Shown here in pieces: positions 25,584 to 34,256 of a DNA stretch of 64,000 nt (position 1 is its first letter; each line of letters starts with the position of its first letter). The translations under genes were made by a program, and so were the position numbers. The notes beneath the pieces were generated by a model. It was not told the origin of the DNA. It did not search any database and was given only the letters and a program-made list of their open reading frames with translations. This DNA is from Hydrogenophaga taeniospiralis (GTDB lineage: Bacteria; Pseudomonadota; Gammaproteobacteria; Burkholderiales; Burkholderiaceae_C): the NCBI RefSeq assembly GCF_020510445.1, contig NZ_JAHBAG010000001.1, positions 4,812,501 through 4,876,500 of the forward strand. The letters are read 5' to 3'.

Positions 25584-27059
25584 TCAGCAGGGAACGCCCT
25601 GCCGCGCCAGCAGCCAGGCAGGTGCGTCCTGCAGGCTGATCGGGCGCAGGAAGCGGTCGAGCGCGGCGTCGCCCACTGAGGTGGTCATGGGGGCGCTGGA
25701 CGCGGGCCAGGGGCCGCCGTGCTGCTGGGCGGCGGTCACGGCCACGCCGGTGGGCACGCCGGCAAACAGCACGCGCCCGGCGATGGCGGTGGCCGCGCGC
25801 ACCAGGGCGCGGTTCTCGGGGGTGTCGTCGTCCACGCCCCACAGCGTCACCGTGAGGCTGCCGCCCACCGCGGCCAGCACCTCCAGCAGCTCGGCCTGGC
25901 TGGTCGCGCGCACGATCAGGCTGGCCGGGCCGAACACCTCTTCACGCAGGGCGGTGCGTTCGAGGAAGCGCGCCGCGCTCACCTGCAGCAGGTGCGGGCC
26001 GGGCGCTGGCGCGGCGCCCTGGGCCGCCAGCAGCGCCTGCGCGCCCTGGTCCATCATCTGGCGCACACCGGCGTCGAACGCGCGCTTCATGCCCGCGGTG
26101 AGCATGGGGTGGGGTTTCTGGGTCGAAAGGGCCTGGGTCAGTTGTTCGACGAAGGCGTCCGACTCGGGACCGTCCAGCAGCACGATCAGGCCCGGGTTGG
26201 TGCAGAACTGGCCGCAACCCAGCGCGATGGAACCGGCCAGCGCGGTGGCCAGTTCGGCGCCCCGGGCGGCGAGCGCCTTGGGCAGGGCCAGCACCGGGTT
26301 GATGGAGCCGAGTTCGCCGTAGAACGGGATCGGGCGCGGGCGGGCGTTGGCCTCGGCCTGCAGCGCCGCGCCGCCGCGCGTGGAGCCGGTGAAGGCACCG
26401 GCGGCGATCAGCGGGTGGCGGATCAGTTCCACGCCCACCTCAACGCCGGCCCCCTGCACCATGCCCACCAGCCCGGCCGGCAGGCCCTGGGCCTGGAGCA
26501 CCTGCTGGATCAGGCCGAACACGCGCCGCGACAGCAGCGGATGGCCCGGGTGGGCCTTCACCACCACCGGGCAGCCCGCGGCCAGCGCTGAAGCGGTGTC
26601 GCCACCAAGCACGGAGAACGCGAACGGGAAGTTGCTGGCGGCGAACATGGCCACCGGCCCCAGCGGCACGCGCTGGCGCACCATGGCCGGGTGGCCCACG
26701 GGCGGCCCGCCGGCGACGGCGGGATCGTCCAGGGTTTCGAAGGGCACGCCGCGCTCGGCCAGGTCGGCGAAACGGCGCAGCTGGAAGGTGGTGCGGTCGA
26801 GCTCGCCGCTCAGGCGCACCGGCCCCAGCGCGGTTTCCAGGTCGGCCCAGGCCACCAGGGCCTCACGATCGGCTTCGAGCGCTTCGGCCAGCGCCCGCAG
26901 CAGGGCCGCGCGTTGCGCCCCGCTGCTGCTGCCCCAGACCTCAAACGCCTGGTGCGCGGCGCCCACGCTGTCGTCGATGTCCTGGCTGGACGAGGCGGAC
27001 AGGGCTTCTTGATGGGGCGCGCCGGTGCGCGCGTTGAAGGATTGCAGCAGGGTGGTCAT
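25584..27059 (-). CDS. Aldehyde dehydrogenase, probable 2,5-dioxopentanoate (alpha-ketoglutarate semialdehyde) dehydrogenase
   Basis: The 491-residue enzyme has the aldehyde dehydrogenase core: SNFPFAFSVLGGDTASALAAGCPVVVKAHPGHP, FTGSTRGG, the general base E249 in PFYGELGSINP, and the nucleophile C286 in GCGQFCTNPG. The QFCTNPG form and LREEVFGPASLIV match the NADP-type dehydrogenases acting on 2,5-dioxopentanoate. That compound is the product of KdgD (34257), so this enzyme would finish the aldarate pathway by making 2-oxoglutarate. It lies downstream of the regulator gene on the same strand with repeat copy c between. Start 27059 was chosen over an ATG 57 bases upstream. Confidence 0.9.
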   Translation of the reverse strand: MTTLLQSFNARTGAPHQEALSASSSQDIDDSVGAAHQAFEVWGSSSGAQRAALLRALAEALEADREALVAWADLETALGPVRLSGELDRTTFQLRRFADLAERGVPFETLDDPAVAGGPPVGHPAMVRQRVPLGPVAMFAASNFPFAFSVLGGDTASALAAGCPVVVKAHPGHPLLSRRVFGLIQQVLQAQGLPAGLVGMVQGAGVEVGVELIRHPLIAAGAFTGSTRGGAALQAEANARPRPIPFYGELGSINPVLALPKALAARGAELATALAGSIALGCGQFCTNPGLIVLLDGPESDAFVEQLTQALSTQKPHPMLTAGMKRAFDAGVRQMMDQGAQALLAAQGAAPAPGPHLLQVSAARFLERTALREEVFGPASLIVRATSQAELLEVLAAVGGSLTVTLWGVDDDTPENRALVRAATAIAGRVLFAGVPTGVAVTAAQQHGGPWPASSAPMTTSVGDAALDRFLRPISLQDAPAWLLARQGVPC

Positions 27060-27116
27060 GGGTTTGAAAGAAAAGAGAAACGCGGGATGGTAACGAAGGT
27101 TCAAGGTACAACTCAA

Positions 27117-27171
27117 GGCACCGCCGGGCCGCCCCCCTTGAGGGGGTCGCGCGCAGCGCGGCGGGGGTGCT
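27117..27171 (-). repeat. Post-stop hairpin repeat, copy c
   Basis: A shorter minus-strand copy abuts the GntR-family regulator stop (27172). It contains the CGCGCAGCGCG-type stem and the CCCCCTTGAGGGGG stem, with CCGCCGGGCC at the far end. It lies between the regulator and the aldehyde dehydrogenase gene and may reduce read-through. Confidence 0.75.
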
Positions 27172-27948
27172 TCACGCCCCTTCGGGCTGTGCGCGGCGCA
27201 GGCGCTCGCGGCTGTTGGAAAGGTGGGTGCGCATGGCCGCGCGTGCGGCGTCGGCGTCGCGCGCGCGGATCGCGTGGTAGATGGCCTCGTGTTCGTGGTG
27301 CACCCGCTGCAGGTAGGCCAGCCGGCCTTCGGGTGCGCTGTTGGCGGTGTTGACGCGGGTGCGCGGAATGATCATGGTGCCCAGGTAGGTCATGAGGTCG
27401 GCGAAGTGGCGGTTGCCGGTGGCGCGCGCCACTTCCATGTGGAACTGGAAGTCGGAGGGCACGGCGTCGGAGTCGCCGTGGATCGACAGCTCGAACGCCG
27501 CCAGCGCGGCGGCCATGTTCTGCAGGTGGGTGTCGTCGCGGCGCTGGGCGGCCAGGCTGGCGGCTTCGCTCTCCAGGCTGATGCGCAGCTCCAGCAGCGA
27601 GATCACGTCGGCCACGGTGGCGAAGTCTTCGGGCGCGATGCGGAAGTTGGCCTGCGCCTCGCTCGGCGCCATCACGAAGGTGCCGATGCCGTGGCGCGTT
27701 TCCACCAGGCCCGAAGCCTGCAGCCGCGAAATCGCCTCTCGCACCACGGTGCGGCTCACGTCGAAACGGCCCATCAGCTCGGACTCCGTGGGCAGCTTGT
27801 CGCCCGGCCGCAGGCGGCTTTCGCGGATGTCGCCGCCCAGCGCCTCGACGATCTCGGGCACCAGCCCGCGCTGGCGGCGCGGGCGCTGGACCACCGGCTC
27901 CGGGGCGGCGGGCATCAGGGCATCACCTAGGGTTTTCACGGAGAGCAT
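27172..27948 (-). CDS. FadR-subfamily GntR regulator of the uronate/aldarate genes (GguR-like)
   Basis: The 258-residue regulator has a winged-helix DNA-binding domain at about 28-95: LRPGDKLPTESELMGRFDVSRTVVREAISRLQASGLVETRHGIGTFV. An all-helical FCD ligand domain follows, with metal-site-type residues in DFQFHMEVARATGN and HHEHEAIYHAI. Start 27948 has AAGGA eight bases upstream. It is divergent from udh with 143 bases between, and that gap holds a perfect GTTGTC-A-GACAAC palindrome. In related proteobacteria the GguR regulator of galactarate/glucarate genes occupies this position; the name is inferred from context, as is repression relieved by an aldarate intermediate. Confidence 0.88.
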   Translation of the reverse strand: MLSVKTLGDALMPAAPEPVVQRPRRQRGLVPEIVEALGGDIRESRLRPGDKLPTESELMGRFDVSRTVVREAISRLQASGLVETRHGIGTFVMAPSEAQANFRIAPEDFATVADVISLLELRISLESEAASLAAQRRDDTHLQNMAAALAAFELSIHGDSDAVPSDFQFHMEVARATGNRHFADLMTYLGTMIIPRTRVNTANSAPEGRLAYLQRVHHEHEAIYHAIRARDADAARAAMRTHLSNSRERLRRAQPEGA

Positions 27949-27994
27949 TCTTTTTTCCTTGACAGGACCCACCCGGGTTCACACAATTCGCTCA

Positions 27995-28007
27995 GTTGTC
28001 AGACAAC
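27995..28007. promoter_or_regulatory. Palindromic operator between regulator and udh
   Basis: GTTGTC-A-GACAAC is a perfect 6-1-6 palindrome in the 143-base divergent gap. This odd-spaced form with TNGTC/GACNA arms is the usual architecture for FadR-type GntR proteins. A further half-site GACAAC follows at 28016-28021. It lies about 85 bases before the udh start and 47 before the regulator start, so one site could control both directions. Confidence 0.75.
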
Positions 28008-28091
28008 GTATGACAGACAACAAAACATCAGTGAACTGTAGCAAACACCCGGTCGCGTGTCCAAGCCCTTCTCGAAAAAAGCCAGATATCC

Positions 28092-28892
28092 ATGGAAACC
28101 CCTATGAAAACCCACCACAGACTGCTGCTCACCGGGGCTGCGGGCGGCCTGGGAACGGCCCTGCGCGAGCGGCTCAAGGCGAACTGCGATGTGCTGAGGT
28201 TGTCTGACAAGTCGGCCTTTGGCGAAGCCCAGCCGGGCGAAGAGATCGTGCTGGCCGATCTGGCCAACGCCGCCGAAGTGGACGCCATGGTGGCCGGCTG
28301 CGACACCATCGTGCACCTGGGCGGCATCTCGGTGGAGGCCCCGTTTGGCGCCATTCTGCAGGCCAACATCCTGGGCGCCTACCACCTCTACGAGGCGGCG
28401 CGCCAGCACGGCGTCAAGCGCATCGTGTTCGCCAGCTCCAACCACGTGACCGGTTTCTACAAGCAGAGCGAGACCATCACCGCCGACCACCCGGCCCGCC
28501 CCGACAGCTTCTACGGCCTGAGCAAGGCCTTTGGCGAAGACCTCTCGCGCTTCTACTTCGACCGCCACGGCATCGAGACCGCCTGCGTGCGCATCGGCTC
28601 CTCGTTCCCCGAACCGCGCGACCGCCGCATGCTCGCCACCTGGCTGAGCTTTGACGACCTGCACCGCCTCATCAGCGCCTGCCTGTCCACCCCGGTGCTG
28701 GGGCACAGCATCGTGTTCGGCATGTCGGACAACGCCGTGACCTGGTGGGACAACAGCCGCGCGCGCCACATCGGCTACGTGCCGCAGGACAGCTCGGACG
28801 TGTTCCGCGAAGCGGTGTACGCCCGCACCAGCGCGCCGGATCTGAACGACCCCGCCGCCATTTATCAGGGTGGTGGTTTCGTGAAAGCATGA
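28092..28892 (+). CDS. udh: Uronate dehydrogenase
   Basis: The 266-residue extended SDR oxidises D-galacturonate or D-glucuronate with NAD to the aldaro-lactone. It closely follows known Udh proteins: LLLTGAAGGLG near the N-terminus, LRLSD, HLGGISVEAPF, the catalytic FASSNHVTGFYK, YGLSK (Tyr/Lys near 141/145), RIGSSFPEP and RRMLATWLSFDDL. A second possible ATG is at 28104; neither has a strong ribosome site. It is the first plus-strand gene after the operator and is followed directly by repeat copy d. Confidence 0.95.
   Translation: METPMKTHHRLLLTGAAGGLGTALRERLKANCDVLRLSDKSAFGEAQPGEEIVLADLANAAEVDAMVAGCDTIVHLGGISVEAPFGAILQANILGAYHLYEAARQHGVKRIVFASSNHVTGFYKQSETITADHPARPDSFYGLSKAFGEDLSRFYFDRHGIETACVRIGSSFPEPRDRRMLATWLSFDDLHRLISACLSTPVLGHSIVFGMSDNAVTWWDNSRARHIGYVPQDSSDVFREAVYARTSAPDLNDPAAIYQGGGFVKA
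28200..28210. promoter_or_regulatory. Second operator-like palindrome inside udh
   Basis: TTGTC-T-GACAA repeats the arms of the intergenic operator with a one-base centre. It lies within udh, about 204 bases centre-to-centre from the first site. It encodes part of the conserved LSDK of the protein, so it could be coincidence; the spacing would also allow looping repression. Confidence 0.35.
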
Positions 28893-28974
28893 AACACCCC
28901 CGCGCCGCCTTCGGCGTCACCCCCTCCAGGGGGCGACACCAGCCGTCCGGCAAAGCCGGCCCGGCGGTGTCCTG
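28893..28974 (+). repeat. Post-stop hairpin repeat, copy d
   Basis: This plus-strand copy begins at the base after the udh stop codon. It has GCCGCCTTCGGCG, then CCCCCTCCAGGGGG-like and CCGGCAAAGCCGG stems, ending in CGGTGTCCTGG. The GACACC/GGTGTC ends pair as an outer stem. Confidence 0.82.
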
Positions 28975-29013
28975 GCCGAAGCCACCGCTCACGCAACCCG
29001 CACCGATCAACCC

Positions 29014-29922
29014 ATGACCACCCACACACAAGCCGAACTGGTGCTCGACGCGCGCAACGGCGTGGGCGAAAGCCCCGTCTGGGACGGCGTGCGTGGCTGC
29101 CTGTGGTGGGTGGACATTCCGGGCCGGGCCCTGTGGTGCTGGAACGCCACCACCGGCGCGGCGCGCTCCTGGCCCACACCCGAGCAGACCGGCTGCATCG
29201 CCCTGGCCGAAGGCAGTGACGCCCTGCCCCACGGCCAATGGATCGCGGCCATGGAAAGCGGCGTGGCGCGCCTCACCCCGCAGGACGACGGTTCGGTGGA
29301 CAGCGCATGGATCGCCCGCGTCACGCACCCGCAAGCCGGCATGCGCTTCAACGACGGCCGCTGCGACCGCCAGGGCCGCTTTCGCGCCGGCACCATGGTG
29401 GCCGACATGGCGCTCGCGGCTCCGGCCGGCAGCCTGTATGCGCTGGACGGCACGCCACCACGTCCGTTGGACACCGGCTTCATCACGCCCAACGGCCTGG
29501 CCTTCAGCCCCGACGGCCGCACGATGTACCTCTCGGACTCGCACCCGAACGTGCAGACCGTCTGGGCCTTCGACTACGACACGGACACCGGCACACCCCA
29601 CAACCGGCGCGTCTTCATCGACTTCAAGCCCCTGCCCGGCCGGCCCGATGGCGCCGCGGTGGACGCCGAGGGCGGCTACTGGATCTGCGGCAACGACGCC
29701 GGCCTGGTGCACCGCTTCACGCCCGACGGCCGGCTCGACCGCTCGCTGGCCGTTCCGGTGAAAAAACCGGCCATGTGCGCCTTTGGCGGCACCGGCCAGG
29801 GCACCTTGTTCGTCACCTCCATCCGGCCCGGCGGCGATCTCGCCGACCAGCCGCTGGCCGGTGGCGTGTTTGCACTGCGTCCAGGCTTGAGGGGCCTGGA
29901 CGAACCGCGCTGCGCCATCTGA
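29014..29922 (+). CDS. SMP-30/gluconolactonase family lactonase
   Basis: This 302-residue six-bladed beta-propeller lacks a signal peptide and so acts in the cytoplasm. Metal-site features are the N-terminal GVGESPVWD (Glu ligand), MRFNDGRCDRQGRFRAGTM, ITPNGLAFSPDGRTMYLSDS, and a PDGAAVDAEGGYW strand near the end. In this context it most likely opens the aldaro-1,4-lactone made by Udh to galactarate or glucarate; equivalents in other uronate clusters are called UxuL or UxuF. It follows udh by 121 bases (repeat copy d between). Confidence 0.9.
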   Translation: MTTHTQAELVLDARNGVGESPVWDGVRGCLWWVDIPGRALWCWNATTGAARSWPTPEQTGCIALAEGSDALPHGQWIAAMESGVARLTPQDDGSVDSAWIARVTHPQAGMRFNDGRCDRQGRFRAGTMVADMALAAPAGSLYALDGTPPRPLDTGFITPNGLAFSPDGRTMYLSDSHPNVQTVWAFDYDTDTGTPHNRRVFIDFKPLPGRPDGAAVDAEGGYWICGNDAGLVHRFTPDGRLDRSLAVPVKKPAMCAFGGTGQGTLFVTSIRPGGDLADQPLAGGVFALRPGLRGLDEPRCAI

Positions 29923-29972
29923 CGCAAGCGCGGCAGCTTTCACCTCGTTCATTCAAACCCAACGGAGACATC

Positions 29973-30947
29973 ATGAAAACGCATCGCCGACTGATCCTGA
30001 GCATGGCCATGGCCGCCCTGCTGCCCCTGAGCGCCCAGGCACAGACCGTGCTGAAGTCGCACGACACCCACCCGGCCGGCTACCCCACCGTGGCCGCTGT
30101 CGAGAGCATGGGCAAGAAGCTCGACGCCGCCACCCAGGGCCGCATCAAGATCCAGACCTTCCCGGGCGCCGTGCTGGGCCAGGAGAAGGAAGCCGTGGAG
30201 CAGGTGCAGCTGGGCGCGATCCAGATGGCCCGCATCTCGCTGGGCGTGATCGGCCCGGTGGTGCCCGAGGTGGACGTGTTCAACATGCCCTTCGTGTTCC
30301 GCGACGTGGCCCACATGCGTGCGGTGATCGACGGCGCCGTGGGTGACGAGTTGCTGGCCAAGGTGACGGCCAGCCCGGCCCGCCTGGTGGCTCTGGGCTG
30401 GATGGACGGTGGCGCCCGCAGCCTCTACACCAAAAAGCCGGTGCGCACGCCCGCCGACCTCAAGGGCCAGAAGGTCCGCATGATGGGCAACCCGCTGTTC
30501 GTGGACACCATGAACGCCATGGGCGGCAACGGCATCGCCATGGCCTACGGCGAAGTCTTCACCTCGCTGCAGACCGGTGTGATCGACGGCGCGGAGAACA
30601 ACCCGCCGAGCTACTTCACCGCCAACCACTACAACACCCCGGCCAAGTACTACAGCCAGACCAACCACCTGATCATTCCCGAGATCCTGGTGATGTCCAA
30701 GGTGGCCTGGGACAAGCTCACGCCCGCCGACCAGACCCTGGTGAAGAAGCTGGCGCGTGAAGCCCAGCTGGAACAGCGCCAGCTGTGGGACAAGAGCGTG
30801 GCCGAGTACACCGCCAAGCTCAAGGCCGCCGGCGTCGAATTCATCAACATCGACAACAAGCCCTTCTACGACGCCACCGCGCCGGTGCGCGCCAAGTACG
30901 GCGCCAAGCACGTGGATCTGATGAACCGCATCGCTGCTGTGAAGTAA
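29973..30947 (+). CDS. TRAP transporter substrate-binding protein (DctP family)
   Basis: The 324-residue periplasmic receptor has a signal peptide (LSMAMAALLPLSAQAQ). Family signatures are DTHPAGYPTVAAVESMGKKL, GQEKEAVEQVQLGAIQM, MPFVFRD, GWMDGGARSLYTKKPV, LKGQKVRMMGNPLF, AYGEVFTSLQTGVIDGAENN and YYSQTNHL. Residues of the VRMMGN segment normally clamp the carboxylate of the ligand. The surroundings suggest a hexuronate or aldarate ligand. It starts the three-gene TRAP operon and is separated from the permeases by repeat copy e. Confidence 0.93.
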   Translation: MKTHRRLILSMAMAALLPLSAQAQTVLKSHDTHPAGYPTVAAVESMGKKLDAATQGRIKIQTFPGAVLGQEKEAVEQVQLGAIQMARISLGVIGPVVPEVDVFNMPFVFRDVAHMRAVIDGAVGDELLAKVTASPARLVALGWMDGGARSLYTKKPVRTPADLKGQKVRMMGNPLFVDTMNAMGGNGIAMAYGEVFTSLQTGVIDGAENNPPSYFTANHYNTPAKYYSQTNHLIIPEILVMSKVAWDKLTPADQTLVKKLAREAQLEQRQLWDKSVAEYTAKLKAAGVEFINIDNKPFYDATAPVRAKYGAKHVDLMNRIAAVK

Positions 30948-30949
30948 AT

Positions 30950-31031
30950 CCCCCCTGCGCCGCTCCGCGGCTTCCCCCCGAAGGGGGGACCACACCAGAG
31001 GCCCGGCGAAGCCGGTTCCTCGGTGTGTGCT
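30950..31031 (+). repeat. Post-stop hairpin repeat, copy e
   Basis: This copy follows the TRAP receptor stop by two bases. It contains CCGCTCCGCGG, CCCCCCGAAGGGGGG and CCGGCGAAGCCGG stems. The placement between receptor and permease genes could lower permease expression relative to the receptor or stabilise the receptor mRNA 3' end. Confidence 0.82.
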
Positions 31032-31092
31032 GGACGCACGCGCTGCCTCACCTCCAGCTGGCCGCCCCCCTGTTTCACTCAAGAGCTTGTTC

Positions 31093-31647
31093 ATGAGCCA
31101 CTCATCTCACAGCGGACACCCTGTTTCGCGCCTTCTCGACTCGGTCTACCTGGCCTGCATCTGGGTCGCGGGGGCCTGCATCTTTTGCATGTCGATCTTC
31201 ATTCCCTGGGGCATTTTTTCGCGCTACGTGCTGGGCACGGGTTCGCAGTGGCCCGAACCGATTTCCATTCTGCTGATGGTGGTGTTCACCTTCCTCGGCG
31301 CCTCGTGCAGCTACCGCGCCGGGGGCCACATCGCCGTCGAAATGATCACGCAGCGCCTGCCGTCGTCGGTTCAACCCCCGCTGCGTGCGGTGGTGCATGT
31401 GCTGATGCTGCTGGTCAGCCTGTTCATGCTCTGGTACGGCATCCAGCTGTGCATCGGCACCTGGGGGCAGTCCATTCCCGAACTGCCCTGGATGCCCGTG
31501 GGTTTCACCTACCTGCCCGTGCCCATCGGCGGCGCCGTGACCGCGCTGTTCGTGCTCGAGCACATCCTCCTGGGTGACCAGCGCCAGCGCGCGGTCGTCA
31601 CCTTCGACCACGAAAGCGTCGCGGCCGACGCAGAAGGAGCTGCGTGA
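31093..31647 (+). CDS. TRAP transporter small permease (DctQ family)
   Basis: The 184-residue protein has four membrane helices in the DctQ pattern: SVYLACIWVAGACIFCMSIFIPWGIFSRYVLG, the WPEPISILLMVVFTFLGASCSYRAGGHIAVEM region, VVHVLMLLVSLFMLWYGIQ and FTYLPVPIGGAVTALFVLEH. It forms the membrane complex with the large permease. The start ATG 31093 follows a 62-base gap after the repeat copy. Its stop overlaps the next start (TGATG at 31645-31649), giving translational coupling. Confidence 0.92.
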   Translation: MSHSSHSGHPVSRLLDSVYLACIWVAGACIFCMSIFIPWGIFSRYVLGTGSQWPEPISILLMVVFTFLGASCSYRAGGHIAVEMITQRLPSSVQPPLRAVVHVLMLLVSLFMLWYGIQLCIGTWGQSIPELPWMPVGFTYLPVPIGGAVTALFVLEHILLGDQRQRAVVTFDHESVAADAEGAA

Positions 31648-32933
31648 TGGAAGCCTGGGTCCTGCTTGGAAGCTTTCTCGTGCTGATCCTGATCGGCACC
31701 CCCGTGGCCTACGCCATGGGCATGGCCGCACTGATCGGCGCCTGGTGGATCGAGATCCCGCTGGACGCGGTGATGATCGCGGTCGCCAACGGCGTCAACA
31801 AGTTCTCGCTGCTCGCGATTCCCTTCTTCGTGCTGGCCGGCGCCATCATGGCCGAAGGCGGCATGGCGCGGCGCCTGGTGGCCTTCGCCAACGTGCTGGT
31901 GGGCTTCATCCAAGGGGGGCTGTCGCTGGTGAACATCCTGGCCTCCACCTTCTTCGGCGCCATCTCCGGTTCGTCCATGGCCGACACCGCCTCGGTCGGC
32001 ACCGTGCTGATCCCCGAAATGGAGAAGAAGGGCTACCCGCGCGATTTCGCCACCGCCGTCACCGTCAGCGGTTCGGTGCAGGCCATCCTGATCCCGCCCA
32101 GCCACAACGCGGTCATCTACTCGCTGGCCGCAGGCGGCACGGTCTCCATCGCGGCGCTGTTCATCGCCGGTGTGCTGCCGGGCCTGCTGCTGGGACTGAC
32201 ACTGGCCATCATGTGCCTCTACATGGCGCGCAAGCGCAACTACCCCAAGGGTGACGTGATCCCGCTGCGCCAGGCGCTGAAGATCTGCGCCGACGCGCTC
32301 TGGGGCCTGGCCACCATGATCATCATCCTGGGCGGCATCCTCAGCGGCGTGTTCACCGCCACCGAGTCGGCGTCGATCGCGGTGCTCTGGGCCTTCTTCG
32401 TGACCATGTTCATCTACCGCGACTACAAATGGAACGAGCTGCCCAAGCTGGTCCACCGCACGGTCAAGACCCTGTCCATCGTCATGATCCTGATCGCGTT
32501 CGCCGCGAGCTTCGGCTACATCATGACCCTGATGCAGATCCCGATGAAGATCACCGCGGCGCTGACATCGCTGTCGGACAACCGCTACGTGATCCTGGCG
32601 CTGATCAACGGTCTGCTGCTGGTGCTGGGCACGCTGATGGACATGGCGCCGCTGATCCTGATCCTTACGCCCATCCTTCTGCCGGTGATCACCAGCATCG
32701 GCGTCGACCCGGTGCACTTCGGCATGATCATGATGGTCAACCTGGGCATCGGCCTGCTGACCCCGCCGGTCGGTGGTGTGCTGTTCGTGGGGGCCGCCGT
32801 GGCCAAGCTGCCGATGGAGCAGGTGGTCAAGGCGCTCATGCCCTTCTTCGGCGCCCTGTTGCTGGTGCTGATCGCGGTGACCTACATCCCCGCGCTGTCG
32901 CTGTGGCTGCCGGCCGTGCTGGACGTGAAGTGA
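31647..32933 (+). CDS. TRAP transporter large permease (DctM family)
   Basis: The 428-residue protein has about 12 membrane helices with DctM signatures: PVAYAMGMAALIGAWW, SLLAIPFFVLAGAIMAEGGMARRL, NILASTFFGAISGSSMADTASVGTVLIPEM, VSGSVQAILIPPSHNAVIYSLAAGG, and MAPLILILTPILLPVITSIGVDPVHFG with NLGIGLLTPPVGGVLFVG. It carries the Na+-coupled transport path. Its ATG overlaps the small permease stop and its own stop overlaps the next gene's ATG (TGATG), so transport and catabolism are translated together. Confidence 0.94.
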   Translation: MEAWVLLGSFLVLILIGTPVAYAMGMAALIGAWWIEIPLDAVMIAVANGVNKFSLLAIPFFVLAGAIMAEGGMARRLVAFANVLVGFIQGGLSLVNILASTFFGAISGSSMADTASVGTVLIPEMEKKGYPRDFATAVTVSGSVQAILIPPSHNAVIYSLAAGGTVSIAALFIAGVLPGLLLGLTLAIMCLYMARKRNYPKGDVIPLRQALKICADALWGLATMIIILGGILSGVFTATESASIAVLWAFFVTMFIYRDYKWNELPKLVHRTVKTLSIVMILIAFAASFGYIMTLMQIPMKITAALTSLSDNRYVILALINGLLLVLGTLMDMAPLILILTPILLPVITSIGVDPVHFGMIMMVNLGIGLLTPPVGGVLFVGAAVAKLPMEQVVKALMPFFGALLLVLIAVTYIPALSLWLPAVLDVK

Positions 32934-34225
32934 TGACCTCGCACGCCATCCGCCACGTCCGGATCACGCCCATCGCGTTCCGCGACCCGCCGCTGCTCAA
33001 CGCGGCGGGCATCCACGAGCCCTGGGCCCTGCGCTCGATCATCGAGATCGAGACCGACTCGGGCCTGGTCGGCATCAACGAGAGCTACGGCGACCTGCCC
33101 ATGTTGCAGGCGCTGGCCAAGGCCGCGCCCGCGCTGGTCGGGCTCTCGCCCTGGGCGCTGAACGAGATGGACACCCGAGTGACCGCGCTGGTGGCGCCCA
33201 AGCAGATGTCCGAGTCGGAGTTCCTGGGCCAGCAGGTCTCGCTGGCGCCGGGCACCCACGTGTCCAAGACCGTGGCCAAGGTGATCAGCGCCTTCGAGGT
33301 CGCGATGATGGACCTGCAGGGCCAGTTGGCCAACGCGCCGGTGGTGGACCTGCTGGGCGGCGCCGCGCGCCCGGCCGTGCCCTTTTCCGCCTACCTGTTC
33401 TTCAAGTACGCCGAGCACATCGAGAAGCCCTACGCGCCCGACCCGTTTGGCGAAGGCATCGCGCCCGAACAGATGGTGGCGCAGGCGCGCCGCATGATCG
33501 ACCAGTACGGCTTCAAGAGCATCAAGCTCAAGGCCGGCGCGCTGCCGCCCGAACAGGAGGTGGCCGCGATGCTGGCGCTGGCCCAGGCCTTCCCCGGCGC
33601 GCCGCTGCGCATCGACCCCAACGCCAACTGGACCGTAGCCACCAGCCTGAAGGTGGTGGAGCAGCTGCGCGGCGTGCTGGAGTACTACGAAGACCCGGCC
33701 CCAGGCCTGGACGGCATGGCCGCCGTCGCCGCGGCGTGCGACGTGCCGCTGGCCACCAACATGGTGGTGACCGATCTGAAGGAATTCCGCCGCAACGCCG
33801 AGATGGGTTGCCCGGTGAAGATCGTATTGAGCGACCACCACTACTGGGGCGGGCTGCGCGCCACGCAGCGCCTGGCGCTGATGTGCGAGACCTTCGGCCT
33901 GGGCCTGTCCATGCACTCGAACTCGCACCTGGGCATCAGCCTGATGGCCATGACCCACTTGGCGGCCTCGGTGCCGCAGCTGTCCTACGCCTGCGACACG
34001 CACTACCCCTGGCAGGACGACGAGGTGGTACAGGGCGGGCGCCTGAAATTTGAAGACGGCAGCCTGCGCGTGACCACCACCCCCGGCCTGGGCGTGGCCA
34101 TCGACCGCGAGGCCCTGGCCCGCCTGCACGACAACTACCTGCGCACCCCCATCCGCAACCGCGACGACCTGGCGCAGATGCGCAAGTACGACCCCTCATT
34201 CACCGGTCATCAACCGCGCTTCTGA
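32933..34225 (+). CDS. Enolase-superfamily dehydratase, glucarate-dehydratase-like
   Basis: The 430-residue protein belongs to the mandelate racemase/glucarate dehydratase branch. The KxK base pair is K198/K200 in FKSIKLKAG, metal ligands include D228 in RIDPNANW and E253 in YYEDP, and the His base is H328 in [12 protein letters not shown]. It differs clearly from the GudD at 37279 (for example HSNSHLG rather than HSNNHFD). It probably dehydrates an acid sugar, perhaps glucarate, idarate or a related diacid. It overlaps the TRAP large permease by one base, so its substrate is probably what that transporter imports. Confidence 0.88.
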   Translation: MTSHAIRHVRITPIAFRDPPLLNAAGIHEPWALRSIIEIETDSGLVGINESYGDLPMLQALAKAAPALVGLSPWALNEMDTRVTALVAPKQMSESEFLGQQVSLAPGTHVSKTVAKVISAFEVAMMDLQGQLANAPVVDLLGGAARPAVPFSAYLFFKYAEHIEKPYAPDPFGEGIAPEQMVAQARRMIDQYGFKSIKLKAGALPPEQEVAAMLALAQAFPGAPLRIDPNANWTVATSLKVVEQLRGVLEYYEDPAPGLDGMAAVAAACDVPLATNMVVTDLKEFRRNAEMGCPVKIVLSDHHYWGGLRATQRLALMCETFGLGLSMHSNSHLGISLMAMTHLAASVPQLSYACDTHYPWQDDEVVQGGRLKFEDGSLRVTTTPGLGVAIDREALARLHDNYLRTPIRNRDDLAQMRKYDPSFTGHQPRF

Positions 34226-34256
34226 CCTCTTCTTTGTTCACACAAGAAAGCCCACC

